Assembly (NCBI GenBank): GCA_028023455.1
Contig: JAQFVV010012491.1
Coordinates: 975,501-1,039,500 of the forward strand
Reading direction: 5' to 3'
DNA from: Epiperipatus broadwayi
Taxonomy: Eukaryota > Onychophora > Udeonychophora > Euonychophora > Peripatidae
Length of the DNA stretch: 64,000 bases
Below the pieces are notes generated by a model. That model saw only the letters and a list, made by a program, of their open reading frames with translations, made no database searches and was not told the origin of the DNA. The position numbers were made by a program, and so were the translations under genes. Positions 47,680 through 60,600 of the stretch are shown here, in pieces (within the stretch, counting starts at the first letter, position 1; each line of letters begins with the position of its first letter).

Positions 47680-50600
47680 GACCCCAGGCTCAACATATAT
47701 TAAAAAGTTTAAAAAATGAAATATTCTCTTCAGAAATAATTTTAACTAATATCATTTTAAAATATTATAATTACTTAAAATGTTAAAATGAAAATTAATT
47801 TTGTTTATAAAATTATTGATATTTACAGTTGAAAAAATATTTTGCCAACTTGAGTGAAATTTGAATTTATAAAAATTATACTTTTTTTAATTCTCTGAAA
47901 AACTTCATTATAAGGTTTCATGAAATGCAAATGGATCTTCTTATAGAATCAGCATAGTTTCACTTTGCTAATGAATTATTTTTATTATTATTAAAAAGTT
48001 GTTTACACTTCTAGTTTTAATTAATTTAAAAAAATTATACACATTTTTTTTCTTTTAAACAACACTTTTTAACCATATGAAAATACAAATTGAAGTATTT
48101 TTAGTTGCCTATTATTGATGTATATTTTAATGTAAAGTACCTATTTTATTATGAAAAAAATTATGCAGTATAAAAAATACTGTAGGTATATTGTTTTAAA
48201 TAATTTGCTTTCAGTTTTTTAAGTTAATTTTATTGAATTGAAAAATAATTTACTTATATTTTTTCTTTAAAAAAAGACATCAAAAAATATGAAAAAAATT
48301 ATGAAATAAAAAAAGAAAGAAAACAAAAGTGTTCATAAATATTCCATGATTATTTACATTAAAAAACAATTAGATAAATATTTTATATAAAAATGATTTA
48401 TAAATTAAGAACAACTGCAAACAATTTTTTAATTAGTTGATTAGTTTTAAATTTAAAGACTAAAATGAAGCAAGAGATCACTTCATTAACAAAATGACTA
48501 ATAATTTTTGTTAAATTATTATATCTATTCTAACTACCATAACAGTAAATACAATGCACATGTTAATCTGAAAGCACTTTAAACTTGTCCTTTTTTTCTT
48601 ACTTTTATTTTTTATCACTTTTTAGAATTGGGCACTCAATTCACTTTGAAATGATAATAATAATTGAATGATATATTCCTTGGAGTTCATAAGAAGTTTG
48701 AACACTAGAAGTAACAGAACTGGACCAGATTGAAAAATCTTGAGCTCCAGGGTTAGCCAATCTACCATAATATCAAACCACAATTTTGGAATAAAAGAGT
48801 ACTGAAAGAACAAATAACTACAAAAATTATTATAGTTATCTGTAAAACAAAAACGATGGACAATTTATTGTTAGAGATAGATATAGTAAGATTTTATTAG
48901 CCAAGATAGAATAAATTATTCTAAAAGCAAAAATAGACATAATGATGGTATATGTTTATAACAACATATTTTATAAATAACTGATATATTTCTGATACTT
49001 AGCCTGATAACACGATCATATAATTATTCAAATGATTATAATGGTAGTTTAAAAATCACATATCAATAAATTAAAAAAGTTAAACTAATCCAATAAATAT
49101 CTGTATAATGATAATGAATTTTTAAAAAAACAATATAGAGAAATAATGATAAATTGATGAGGTTCGAAGTTAAGAATGACATAGATTAAAGGTTTGAATA
49201 TTTTTTAATTAAAAACAAACAATACCATAGCAGAAAATGAATATATATATAGTTTTGATAAATAAAATAAAAAAACTGGTTTAGGATGATATTTCATGAA
49301 TGCATAAATCCTGGATTGTTATAGTATTCTGCTATCATAATTTTGTATGAGCAGATCAGAGATGATTGTTTAAGAATAAGAAGAGTTGAAACAAAAGAAA
49401 AACGAATGTTGATAATTTGAAAAAAAATATTAGGAAAAATATCTGGACTTGTTGGATAAAATAGTAATAAGTTGATTGATAAAATACATTCAAGTAAAAA
49501 ATGAAAATTATTTAAGAAATTTTTTTTAAAATGCTACAGCAAAGACAACAAATTAATAGCAACCCCCCCCCCCATTCATTTAATAATGAGATGATAAATA
49601 AAATGATAAAAAATATGAATTCTATACAAGATAGATGTATATATAAAATGCTAACAATGAACTAAGATATGAAACTAATAAAACTAAAAAATAATGATTA
49701 CAAGAGAAGGGTATATTAAAAAAATATTGCTTTGATTTACTATATAGAGGAGTATAACGACTTGGATAGAAAAGTAAAATAATAGAAATTAATCAATCAA
49801 TAATTGAAAACAAAAATGTTAAATGATTACTTTAAAAAAGTAGATGCATTAAAAAATGGGAAAACTATATGACTGGTGTAGATGATAAAAATAACAAGCT
49901 TTCATTAACTGGAAAAAAAAGTAAATCCAAATGAAATACGTTGTGCTATAATGAAAAAAGTAAAAGTTTTAAATGGAATAAAAAATGACAAGCACAAAAA
50001 AAAAAAGTTAAAAGAATTAATTAATTGTGTAATATAATCTGTGACTCAGAAAAGTGATTATTGGATTTTTCTCTTAAAAATTATCATTATAGTGAAATAA
50101 AGCCAAATGCAACAGAATATGAACATTTACATTAATTTTAAATCATGTGCACCTAGGGTATTGTTTGAATATTGAAAGGTAAATTCCAAATAAACTGGCT
50201 ATGTTTACATATCTAAAGAAAAGGTTATGTTGTTTTTTTTAATTGAGACAAAAGATGTGTGCTGAAATAAATGCGCATAGTGTAAATTGAGTCACTTCGT
50301 AGGATATTTTGAAAATGAAATATAGATTGAAAAAAAATATTTAGAAAATTAATGTATATAAATAAATAAAAATTTATAAAATATAATAGTTCTCTTTGTT
50401 ATTATTTATTGTTTTTTTTTTAAACAAATACAATCACAAAATGAATATTGTTTGATAATAAAGTTAGGATTGGTAGTAGGAGAATTCTAATGTGTGAGCA
50501 TTTTACTGAGAAAAATGGGCTTTAAAATATTGTTTAATTTGTTTACAACTTATAGAAGTTTTGAATAAAAGTAAATAAAATTAACAGTGGAAATAGATAA

Positions 50601-53600
50601 TGGAATATATATATAAAGCAATAAGAATAAGCATTGGAAAGTTTTGGAGCAAGTTATGGGTTTTAGAGTAAAAGCTTGATTCACCCTTTTTCAAGAAACC
50701 AGAAAAAATAAGTACCAGATAAAGAAAAAGAATAGTAATTCTGCATTTATACCTAGTTCAAAGAACCAATGAAGACAAAAACATATAATAACAAATTGTT
50801 TTTTTTTTTTTTTAAATTATAGTTAGAATAAATTAGAGTAAAAAGTATATTCAGAAATGTTAGCAATAAATTAAACTTAAAAATGAGCATTTGCAATCTA
50901 AAACAATTTTTCCCCTAAGAATAAATATATTATATTAGTCAGGATCATGATTTATCAACGAAAGATAAGATAAAATGACAAATAATGAAGTTAGAAAAAA
51001 ATTATATTATTTTTATAAAACTTGTTTTGGGTTCAAAAAATCAGAAGATAGATGTGGGAAAATAATAGGTATGAGAATAATACAACAAAGTTTCAATGTA
51101 TTTAAGGAGGTGGATAACTAATAATTGCAATGATTATTTGGATTTTTTTTAAAAAAAAAAACTTGTTAAAATGTTGTGCTTGTGTTCCTTTGTATAGAAA
51201 GAAGATTTAAACATTTCAAAAAAGACAACAAATTAAAAGTTTTAAAAATGTGAATGTGAAGAAAAATGAAAGTGATAAGTTAGAAAAATAATATTAATAG
51301 AATAAAAATATTATAAAAATTAAGTCAAAATTGTTTATTTATTGAGGAAACTATAAGGAGAAAGAGGAACTTGATTGACATGTATTTTTTGAGTTTAAAG
51401 ACTAAAATAAGGAATAAATAGGTTTAGAGAAGACAGGCTAGTTTGCCGTATGAGACTTGCATTTTATCAAAAATCGTAATAATATTTAGTTTATTAAATA
51501 TGTAGGTATTGATTTTTCTTTTGCCATGAATAGCAGTGATCACACAGTATAACATTTAACCTGTTGTTAATAATTATATTATTTAAATAAATAAATTTCT
51601 TTCTTTTCTTTTTTTTAAATATACATATAGATATAATTTGGTAGTTATTCGATAACTTTCTTTTGAAATTCATGACACAGTAATAATTTCATAAATGTCA
51701 TAAAGGTGAACTATTTGAGGATAGATTATTATGGTGAAATATTGAATGCTTTCAAAGAATGACATATAACTTTAAATTGTGTGCTAGCAAAATTGCGCAT
51801 AAAAAAGGTGTAAGATTATAAACTACATATAAAAATAAATATATATGTATAACTTAAATTAATATATAATTTAAATAGTTTACATAATTATATTCAGGAA
51901 ACCAAACTAAAAATCAATATTTGATTTTTTTTTTTTTAAATTACAAGTAATAGAAGATAAAACTAAAGGAGCGGTCATGTGACTACACGACTAATTTTCT
52001 TTTATCCTTTCATTATACAATAATTAAATATTCTGTAATTACAACAGCAAAACAAAAATATCAATTTCCTGTACAATCAACAAAGTATATCAGACTCTTT
52101 CAGAAGCCTCTTAATTTTAAAATAATTACTCTTCTGATCAACTGCCAGAAGGATTTAAAGACTGCAAATCTCAATAAAATTTGCTTGGCATATCCTCCAG
52201 TTTTCTTGGCTAATCTAAATCAAATAATTTTATTTAAAATACTTGAGTTGCTCATTTGCAATGAAAATAAAAACAAACTTAAATATATATGTTCTATTTG
52301 TTATTATAAATAAATGAAGAAATGTTATTTAGGGGTTCATAAAAAGTTGGACTATCTATAACTGCAAAAAACATTTCTCCAGACTATCATATGTTTATTT
52401 TTTTAGTCTGCTTTAAAGCACATATATTATTGTAATGATGGAGGCTATCCACTTAATTATTGATTATCTTCTGCTATCAACTTTTCCAAACATTCTAGGC
52501 TTTTCCAATGAATTAAATTTTATCTCATAAAACAATTGCAATAGAGATTCTCAACCTGATCATTTGCATTGGCTCAGTGAATAAATTTTTTTAATAATAT
52601 GCGAATGTACCCAAGATTCTTGAATACCTTTCTGATGAGTTAAAAGTTAAAAAAAAAAAAAAAAACCCTAGTTGTTGGTCACTAAGACAAACTATTATCC
52701 TCATCATGCTATCACATTGTTGCCAGAATTTTTTTTGACAATACAAGCAATTAACATATAGTTAAATAAACACTGTAAAAAGATATATATATATAAAGAT
52801 GTTTGATATGAAGATAAATTTATTTAAAAATACATTTTTTTAAAAATCCAAACTCAATTAAATTGTGAGTTTCCAAGTTTATCTTGAATAAATATTATTT
52901 TTTTGCAAACACTGAAATCAAAAATTTGTCAATTTAGTTAGTTTTTGTATATATTTATTTTGCCTAAAAATATTGTAAACACAGAATTAAGTAAGTAAAG
53001 AACTATTTTTCTTAATAATCATTTTATTTGTAATTGAAAACTAAAGATGGATTTTAGCAAAAAAAAAGAGAAAAAACTGAATGATACAGGAAAAATTTCT
53101 TCTTCACTTTAAATTCTTATACATGATGTAATCAAAATATAATTTTTCTAATCGTAATGATCTATGACCTTTAAGTTTTATTTAATAATATATTCTACAC
53201 ATTTATTATATACCAAACATAAGTCAGAATGCTTCAATTTGCAATAAACTTGGTGTATTTTATCTTTAAATAGCTTATTAAATGCTAAAAATATATGTTT
53301 CATTAAACTGTTTTAGTGGTTAGCTCTTTTAAAATATATTTTCTTGTTATTATTAATATAAGTGCATATTTTAAAATCTCTGCTTAAAGAAAAGTTGAAA
53401 AAATCAGGCTATAATTCCTTATGATTAAGTGATCATATTACTAAAGGTAATTTGCAATTGTTTTATATAGCTTTATTTTTATTCTAGCATCTCAAATTTA
53501 GAGTTTCATTCAAAACAATGAAACCTTTTATATGCTTAAGATACACATTTACATACATATAATCTATATTAAAAAGATCTTTATCCCGGTTAGTGAAGAC

Positions 53601-53965
53601 AATTGTGCACCTAAATACATCATAAATCAAAGACCACACCTAAAAATAAGCAATCATAATGAGTTTCTATGGAAAAAAATAATTTGTTACTTCAAAATCT
53701 ATAAAAATTTGATTTAAAAATAAGTTTAAATTGATAGAAGTGTTAATTAATAAATAAACAATTTACTAGGCATATCATTAAAAAATAATAATTTTTTTAT
53801 TGATGGTATGCCATTTTGATTTCTTACACAGTAAAAGGTATTTCCTAATTCACAATTTGTTAAATTAAAGCATGAAGGAAAAAAAAAATGAAAAAGACAA
53901 AGCACCTTTTAAAATGTACAAAAAAAAAAAAATCCTCACCAGATACACTTTAAAATTTATTTTTG
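47680..53965. other. AT-rich sequence without recognised genes
   Basis: Long AT-rich stretch; a run of 12 C at about 49563 and scattered TA tracts. Plus strand around 49100-51500 is A/G-rich. No exon or mobile element recognised. Confidence 0.6.
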
Positions 53966-53970
53966 ATGCA

Positions 53971-54082
53971 ATTTATATTCTATTATCAAAGTTTTTTATT
54001 TTTGTAATATCTAACCAATAAAATAGAACTTTTTATTGGTTAGATATTACAAAAATAAAAAAATTTGATAATAGAATATAAA
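53971..54082. repeat. Foldback element, about 53-bp arms
   Basis: Near-perfect inverted arms 53971-54023 and 54028-54082 meet at TAGAAC. Inner ends are CTAACCAATAAAA and TTTTATTGGTTAG; outer ends ATTTATATTCTATTATCAAA and its complement. A third partial copy in the left-arm orientation follows at about 54083-54127, and the SINE copy 2 is inserted at its end. Confidence 0.88.
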
Positions 54083-54127
54083 TTTTTTTTATTTTTGTAA
54101 TATCTGATCAATAAAATATAACTTTTT

Positions 54128-54232
54128 GTCAAGCATTGGTGGTCGAGAGATCATCGACAGCTGCTTTACAAGCAGTTGTCCCGGGTTAGTGGGTTCACTT
54201 CCCGGCTATGCTATGACACATGAAAAAAAAAA
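54128..54232 (+). mobile_element. tRNA-Val-like SINE, copy 2
   Basis: Shares with copy 1 the start GTCAAGC.TTGGTGG, the anticodon arm GCTGCTTTACAAGCAGTTGTC, the box B region (GGTTCACTTCC, 54192-54202) and the ending GCTATGACACATG plus poly(A). The start and end (GTCAAGCAT and ATGCTATGAC) again pair. Box A has decayed (TGGTCGAGAGA). Flanks AATATAACTTTTT and AATAGAACCTTTTT look like an imperfect target duplication of about 13 bp, as for LINE-mobilised SINEs. Confidence 0.85.
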
Positions 54233-54366
54233 TAGAACCTTTTTTGCACCATTATTATTTTTTTAAACTTTGTAAAACTATTTATTTTACATAAATGCAG
54301 TGAAATCTAATAAAAATTTGATAAATGTAATCTATAGTAGATTGCTGAAGTTTTAATAATGTAAAT

Positions 54367-54947
54367 CAAAGGTCGACAAACTATTGGTCTATGAGAACTG
54401 CAACCTCCCCCCCCACACACACACACACTACCAGAATAAAAATGATAATTATAATCAACAAATAAAGAAAAATGGGTTATTTTTCATATTGCTATAATCA
54501 CCAAATGAAGCAAAAAGTTATTTTTTGATTATGTAATACTGGCAATTAGAAAGTGAAACTAAAAATATTCTCTATAGCAGCACAAAGAGGATAAGATTTT
54601 CATTCTTATATAGAAAATTATAAAAAATCATCTTTTTCTTCAAATGATGAATAATGTATCTTTTTTAATTAAAAGTAGTTTAAAGCTGAGTATAGAAATA
54701 ATGAAAAAAAAATTTTTTTATGGACAAGTTTAAAAATTGAATGTATAAACAAAAATATCAAAATTAAGCATAAAGATTTTAATTATCTTGTAATTTTATA
54801 AAAGTATTCAAAAAATTTAAGTTTTCATAGTTTTATAAACTTTATGGCTGCTCAAGTAATTTGATCAGAATGCCTCTAGTGATTAAATTGGCCCTTGAAG
54901 CCTCTTAAAATTTGTTGCCCTTCGAAGTAAAACTTTGCTAACTTCTG
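54367..54947. mobile_element. hAT MITE, 581 bp, with target duplication
   Basis: The left end CAAAGGTCGACAAACTATTGG and the complement of the right end, CAGAAGTTAGCAAAGTTTTAC, are matching hAT-type termini (related to 'CAGGGGTCGGCAAACT' ends). They are flanked by an 8-bp duplication, ATGTAAAT (54359-54366) and ATATAAAT (54948-54955), with one mismatch. There is no coding sequence inside; a C8-(AC)n microsatellite lies at 54407-54429. A non-autonomous hAT derivative, different in ends from the element at 1011. Confidence 0.82.
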
Positions 54948-54959
54948 ATATAAATGATT

Positions 54960-57240
54960 AAATCTTTTTTTTTTTTTGCTGATATTGTAAAGGTATATTA
55001 TTTTTTTACATTTACAATAAAAGCTGCCATTTCCTGAAAAAAGATTACAAGATTATTGATTTAAATTGAACAAATAAATGATATTATAAACTTATATTTA
55101 GTAACTTTTCATTATATAAAATTTGTTTATTAACTGCATAATCCACAAAATCATTTTAGTCTTTTTTTTTTTTTTTTTCAAAATAATTTACAATTAAGAT
55201 TACAATTATGATTTAATGTATTTTTTGCCAGAAGTAAAATAATTTTCCTATAAATTTTGATTCCTAAAAGTGGTTGAGTGCATATATTTACCTAATATAC
55301 ACATTTTAAAATTTAATATTAATACAGTTTAATGTTATACATGATCAAAGTATGTTTTTGATTATTTACAATACTGAATGAAATCGACTTTTTTTTGCTT
55401 TCATAGTTGTTAATGATGAAAATCTTTACTTTGAAAATGTCATAAATGAAAGTAATAATTCCCTTGCAAAAACACTGGATGAAAATCATAAAATACTTTA
55501 ATTGTATTTTAATTCTATAATCAAACAATATTGTATTGTATATTGAATAAACCCTGTACTGTTCTATACACTTTTAGCATCAGTGTCACTGATTTATTTT
55601 CTGGCTATTGTTTTATCACTGTTATTTAATATCATCAATCTTAAAACATGGCAGCCATTTTATTTTTAAGAAGTTTCCATTTTTTTAAAAGAGAATTATG
55701 TAAATCAAAATAGTGGATACAAATTGATGATAACTGCTGTGGCAAATCCATGCATAAAGGTTACCAGGAAAATTTAGATTTAAGTATGTTTTTTTTATTT
55801 TGTTTACTCTTAAGACTATTAATAACTTACCAAAACTAAAGTAAATAAATAATTTAATATAAATTATGAATATAATCATAGTTTTATAGTTGATATTGCT
55901 TATTAACTGTTACTATACAATTTGTGCACATATTCATATTAAATTACATTTATAATATAAAAAAAAATATGTTGAATTTTTATTTTTTTATGATCGTAGT
56001 TGATACATTCTTTTCTTCTATGTTTTAGTACTAATTTTAGAACTGTCAAAATGAAAAAATGATGATGTTTAGAAAGAAGAAGTAATTGATAAATAAATAT
56101 ACGCAATAATAATTTATTGTAAACAATTTTAAAAGTAAGTGTAATTATTTATTTCAACATAATTAAATTTAAAAAAAAACCCAAACAGCCTAATTATAGC
56201 TGCATAGCCTTTGTTCAATTCAAAATAAATTAAATATTTTATTATCCCATTAAGCCTAGAGGATTTTTAAAAACGTTTTTTTTCTTTCTAAATCTATTTT
56301 CCTGAAATATGAGTCCAAGAACTTCAACTTTTTTTTTTTCTGCATTAACTGATTGATTTTGCTTTTAGTCACAAATAAATTACATAAAAAATTAACATGA
56401 AGTTAATGATAGTGGCATTTTCCACAGTTAAATTATTTTACACATTTACATACAAATTACTTTAACTAGCTTCAACTTTATTACAATTTTAAAATAAATT
56501 CTAGATAATAAACAAAAGAGTTAATATATGCATTTACTGTTTAAAAAAAAAAAGACCAAATCGCTTTAGTACGTGAGCTAATTAAATTTCCTAAAGCTTC
56601 ATTATCTCATACTCATAAAACAAGACAATTATAAGAAATACTATAAGTCATAAAATAACTAAAATGCATTTATTCATATATTCAGTTATCTTTTATAAGG
56701 TTAAGTAAATATAAAGTCATATAAACTAAAATGTGTATCTCTGTTTTATATAAAGGTAAATATAAATCAACCTTAGAATTGTGTCCAATAGAGAGCAGAC
56801 ATTTCCAGCATCCCTCCACAGTAAAGGTGGCATTAATCATTACATTAATCAAATGCTAATTAGTGAGTTTTTATAATTTTCCTTCCTTATTTAATCTTCA
56901 ATATAAAAAAAGATATATATATTTACTGACCAAGAATTAGATGGATAGCAGTTTTAGTATGATGGAATACCAGGAAAAAAAAATCCTATTGCTGGTCAAT
57001 GAATTATCTTTTAGCACAATTAAATGATACTTTACTTTTCTTTAAAAAACCAAAAAAAAAAAGTCATCATTTAAATTTTGGTGAGCAATAATGCTTGAAT
57101 TATTTTAGTATTTACAAACATAGTAATATACCTTCACATAGGCATTATACATCACATTTTTTAAAACAATTACATAATCATACATTACTTCACTGTCATG
57201 CATGGTAGCACAAGGGTTGAATTGATGGTTCCAGTTCTAA
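54960..57240. other. AT-rich sequence
   Basis: No gene recognised. A somewhat less AT-rich patch at 56775-56835 has no convincing exon boundaries. Confidence 0.55.
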
Positions 57241-57248
57241 CTCTAAAA

Positions 57249-57667
57249 TAGGTGTTCCCTACCTGGGGTACTCATACCCAGAAAACTTATCCAGGGGTAT
57301 GGCAAATAGCAGGTAAATATGTATATTATACTATTAATGTATTCCAAATATAGTTATGTTATAAACATGTCCAGGCTATTCTATGTTGGTACTGTCAATG
57401 AACACAGTGAGGTTACACATACTTTTTTTTTACTGCAAGATCCAATAACTCAAAATGCCTAGTTAAGATTCAATCTAGCTTTCAAATTGCCATACTGGAG
57501 CTCCCTTGAAGCTTGCCTACATGACAATTGTATCTCTTATGCATGCATGTGTCATGCTACGTGGTACATTCTCCAACTACTTATTTCTTATTATAATGAA
57601 TAGAATGTACAAGATAATTTACTAAAAACCAAGGGGATATGGGGACCAAAAAGATTGAGAGTCCTTG
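57249..57667. mobile_element. Probable hAT MITE (Zaphod-like ends)
   Basis: The left end TAGGTGTTCCCTACCTGGGG and the complement of the right end, CAAGGACTCTCAATCTTTTT followed by GGTCCCC, resemble hAT termini of the 'CAGTGTTCCC(C)AACCTGGGGTCC' type. Sub-terminal CATACCC and CCAGGGGTATGG match the hairpin typical of that group. The flanking octamers CTCTAAAA and ATCTAGAT agree at only five positions, so the target duplication is weak. No coding sequence inside. Confidence 0.55.
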
Positions 57668-57679
57668 ATCTAGATTGAT

Positions 57680-60600
57680 ACATCACTCAAATATTTATAA
57701 ATTCACTATAAGATTCTTAATCAAATAAAACAATTAAGAATGTTTTGGGATATATGATGAAAAAGATTGTTTACAAAAACATTTTAATATTCCTAAATCA
57801 AAGCATTACGCACTAATTTACAGTCCTTCAAAGACATAAATTTCTTCTAATAAATAAATAACTAGCATTATCTTTTAAGTAGTAAAGTTGGAAATTATAT
57901 ATTTAATCACACCAAACACTAATGTTATTTGTAAAAATAATTTCAAATATATATATCTATTCCAAAAGAATTGAACTACAAAATTCAAGGATTGGACATA
58001 ATTTTTATAAAATATGGCTGATCATCAACTTAACAGCTTTTTGTCAGGGACTTAACAGACTTTTGTCAGTGCCTTAAATAGTTTGTTATATTAATATAAA
58101 GAAAAAAAGATCAGTGAGACTACATAGAATAATGTTTTAAAAATTAGAATAATGTATAAAATTACTCTGTTTAGTTTAGTGCAGTGAAGAAGTAGTGAAC
58201 TGATGACTCAACTAACTTTTGGTACTCAAACTTCAATTTCCAAGCAACAAACAAACAAATTATTATTTTTTAAAATGACACGAATTTTATTTTATCTATA
58301 TATCTTATTAAAAAAATTAGACAAAATTTTATATATGCAAAAAAAAAACAAAAAAAAAAAAATACAAATTATTCCTAATTGATGTATAATTTAAAATCAT
58401 TTCTGTTATAATGAATGAAAACAAACTGCAGGTTCAGTTATTCAAAAAGTCAAGTACCAAATGAGCATAAAAGTTTTATTCAGTTGATCAAACTGAATTT
58501 TTTTTTTTATTTATCTCAATTAAAATTAACACTACTCATGGGAATCATAATGAATGACTTATCACATTTTTATTTATATATAATCTAGAATAATTTTAAA
58601 TTCTGCAAAGATGTCTAATTAGCTATTAGAAGTTAAAATATATTTATATTTTTGATGTAAGTCAAGATTCCAGCAGAATAAATTTAAAAATAATAGTAAA
58701 ATTTGTTATTGCATGTGAAAAAAAAAATGGTGACTATGAATTTATAGGATTAAAAAAAAAACAGGTTAAATTCAAAAAAATAAATATTCACAAAAGTTGG
58801 ATTTCTTTATATATATATATAAAAAAATAAATTGTTGCATATATTTCTTGATGGAAATATTTGATTCAAAAGTTGTTGTTAAAACAAAATCAATACTATG
58901 GTTTCAATACTTTGTATAAACCTATTGAAATCTTTACATTGCTTTTTATTTTTAGTGCTTAATTTAAAATTGTGACGAAGTGGTTTCATCATTCAAATAA
59001 ATCCATGGTTAAAAGCAATAATGAACTCATTAGGTATATTATGATTTCATAAATAAATGATTAAATCACACACACAAAAAAAAACAAGTATTACTTGATA
59101 ACATAGGAAAATATTATCTATCCAATGAATGAGATATTGCTATGTACTAAAAGTAATTTTACTCTTATGATCAGGAAAGACTTTTTTAAAAAAAAAAATA
59201 CATTATAATAAATCATTTGAAAAATAACTTTGATAAAATAAAGCTGATTAATTTTTGAAAATCTGAAATTAAGCACAAAAATATACCAATAATAACTAAA
59301 AATTATAGAGTAAGCAATCTCTTATATAGCTGACTAAATGAACTGTATTATAATATTCATTAAAGATATAAAGGTTGTTAATCTTGCAAAAATATATTTT
59401 CCATAGACCACTTTAATAAATTCATGGAAATATGTTTGAGATCATTTTGCATCTTAATAGTATGTTTTAAAGCATTTCAGTAATTTTGAATTAACAATAA
59501 ATTTATATTGGATTAGCCACAAAGACAATTTCAAAATCAGCTCTATTTTTTTTAAAGCAATATGATAATATTCAAAAACATCCCTTCTTGATACAATAAA
59601 AAAGATGCAAAATTGTATGTCTAATATTCATATATATATATTAAAAAATTGTTTTTAATATTCAGAAAAAAACCCCTGTAATATTATGTACAAATCATTG
59701 ACATAAATATGCAAGTATGCATACATAAATGTTTAGTCTTCTTTCATTTTTCAACACTTTATCAAATAATTCAGTTTACAAAAATGAAATTTCATGAAAC
59801 ATAGATGATATTTGATAATATGATAAATAAATATCCTCCAAATCAATTTCCCAAATCATTTACTTGACTTAAATTTTCTTTAATAATTTCATATTTTCAA
59901 TAACTCTTCAGTCTACATATTCAAAGTATACCGTTTTATTGTTTTATGATTCTCACCATAAATTAACATCAAGATTAATTTCCTTAAACCTAGACTTTAT
60001 TACAATGTTCAAAACATGTAAAACAGTATTCCCAGTGCTAGAGCTCAAAAAAATTAACTTCCTCTAATTCTGATTTTTTTACACATTTTTGAACATGTAA
60101 AAAAATCCTATTTTGCATTAAATTAGTCATATCAAACTTGAATTTCATTCTGGTGAAATTTAATACCATAATTTGATTGGCAATTATCGGGGACATTTAA
60201 AAAAATATGCGTGCAATATTAATAAAATTTTAGTTATAAATTGCACAAAGTATTTTCAATAGAGTTGTACATTACTTTTATAATATTTTGAATTTGTGAT
60301 AAAGTAATTCTTTTAATAAAGCAAGTAATTACAATCTTAGTAATTTTCTTATAAACTCTCAGAAGGATACAAATCAACAAAGAATCACCAACCTAAAATT
60401 GACTTGGCTTTTGTGGTCATTGTGAGCTATGTTTTTTACTCATCTTTGCTAAATTCATTCTAGCCCTTTTTATATTAAGATTGTGATCTATTTCCTCCTT
60501 TTGATGTATTACTTTGAATCAATTTATTAATTCTCAAAACTGATTATGCACATTAACACTTAAAAATTATGATGGCAACCAGATAATCATTCTTGTATAA

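Noticed and set aside
56775-56840. Short less AT-rich patch that might be an exon
   Set aside because: Short open stretch on the minus strand without a convincing acceptor or donor and without a recognised motif.
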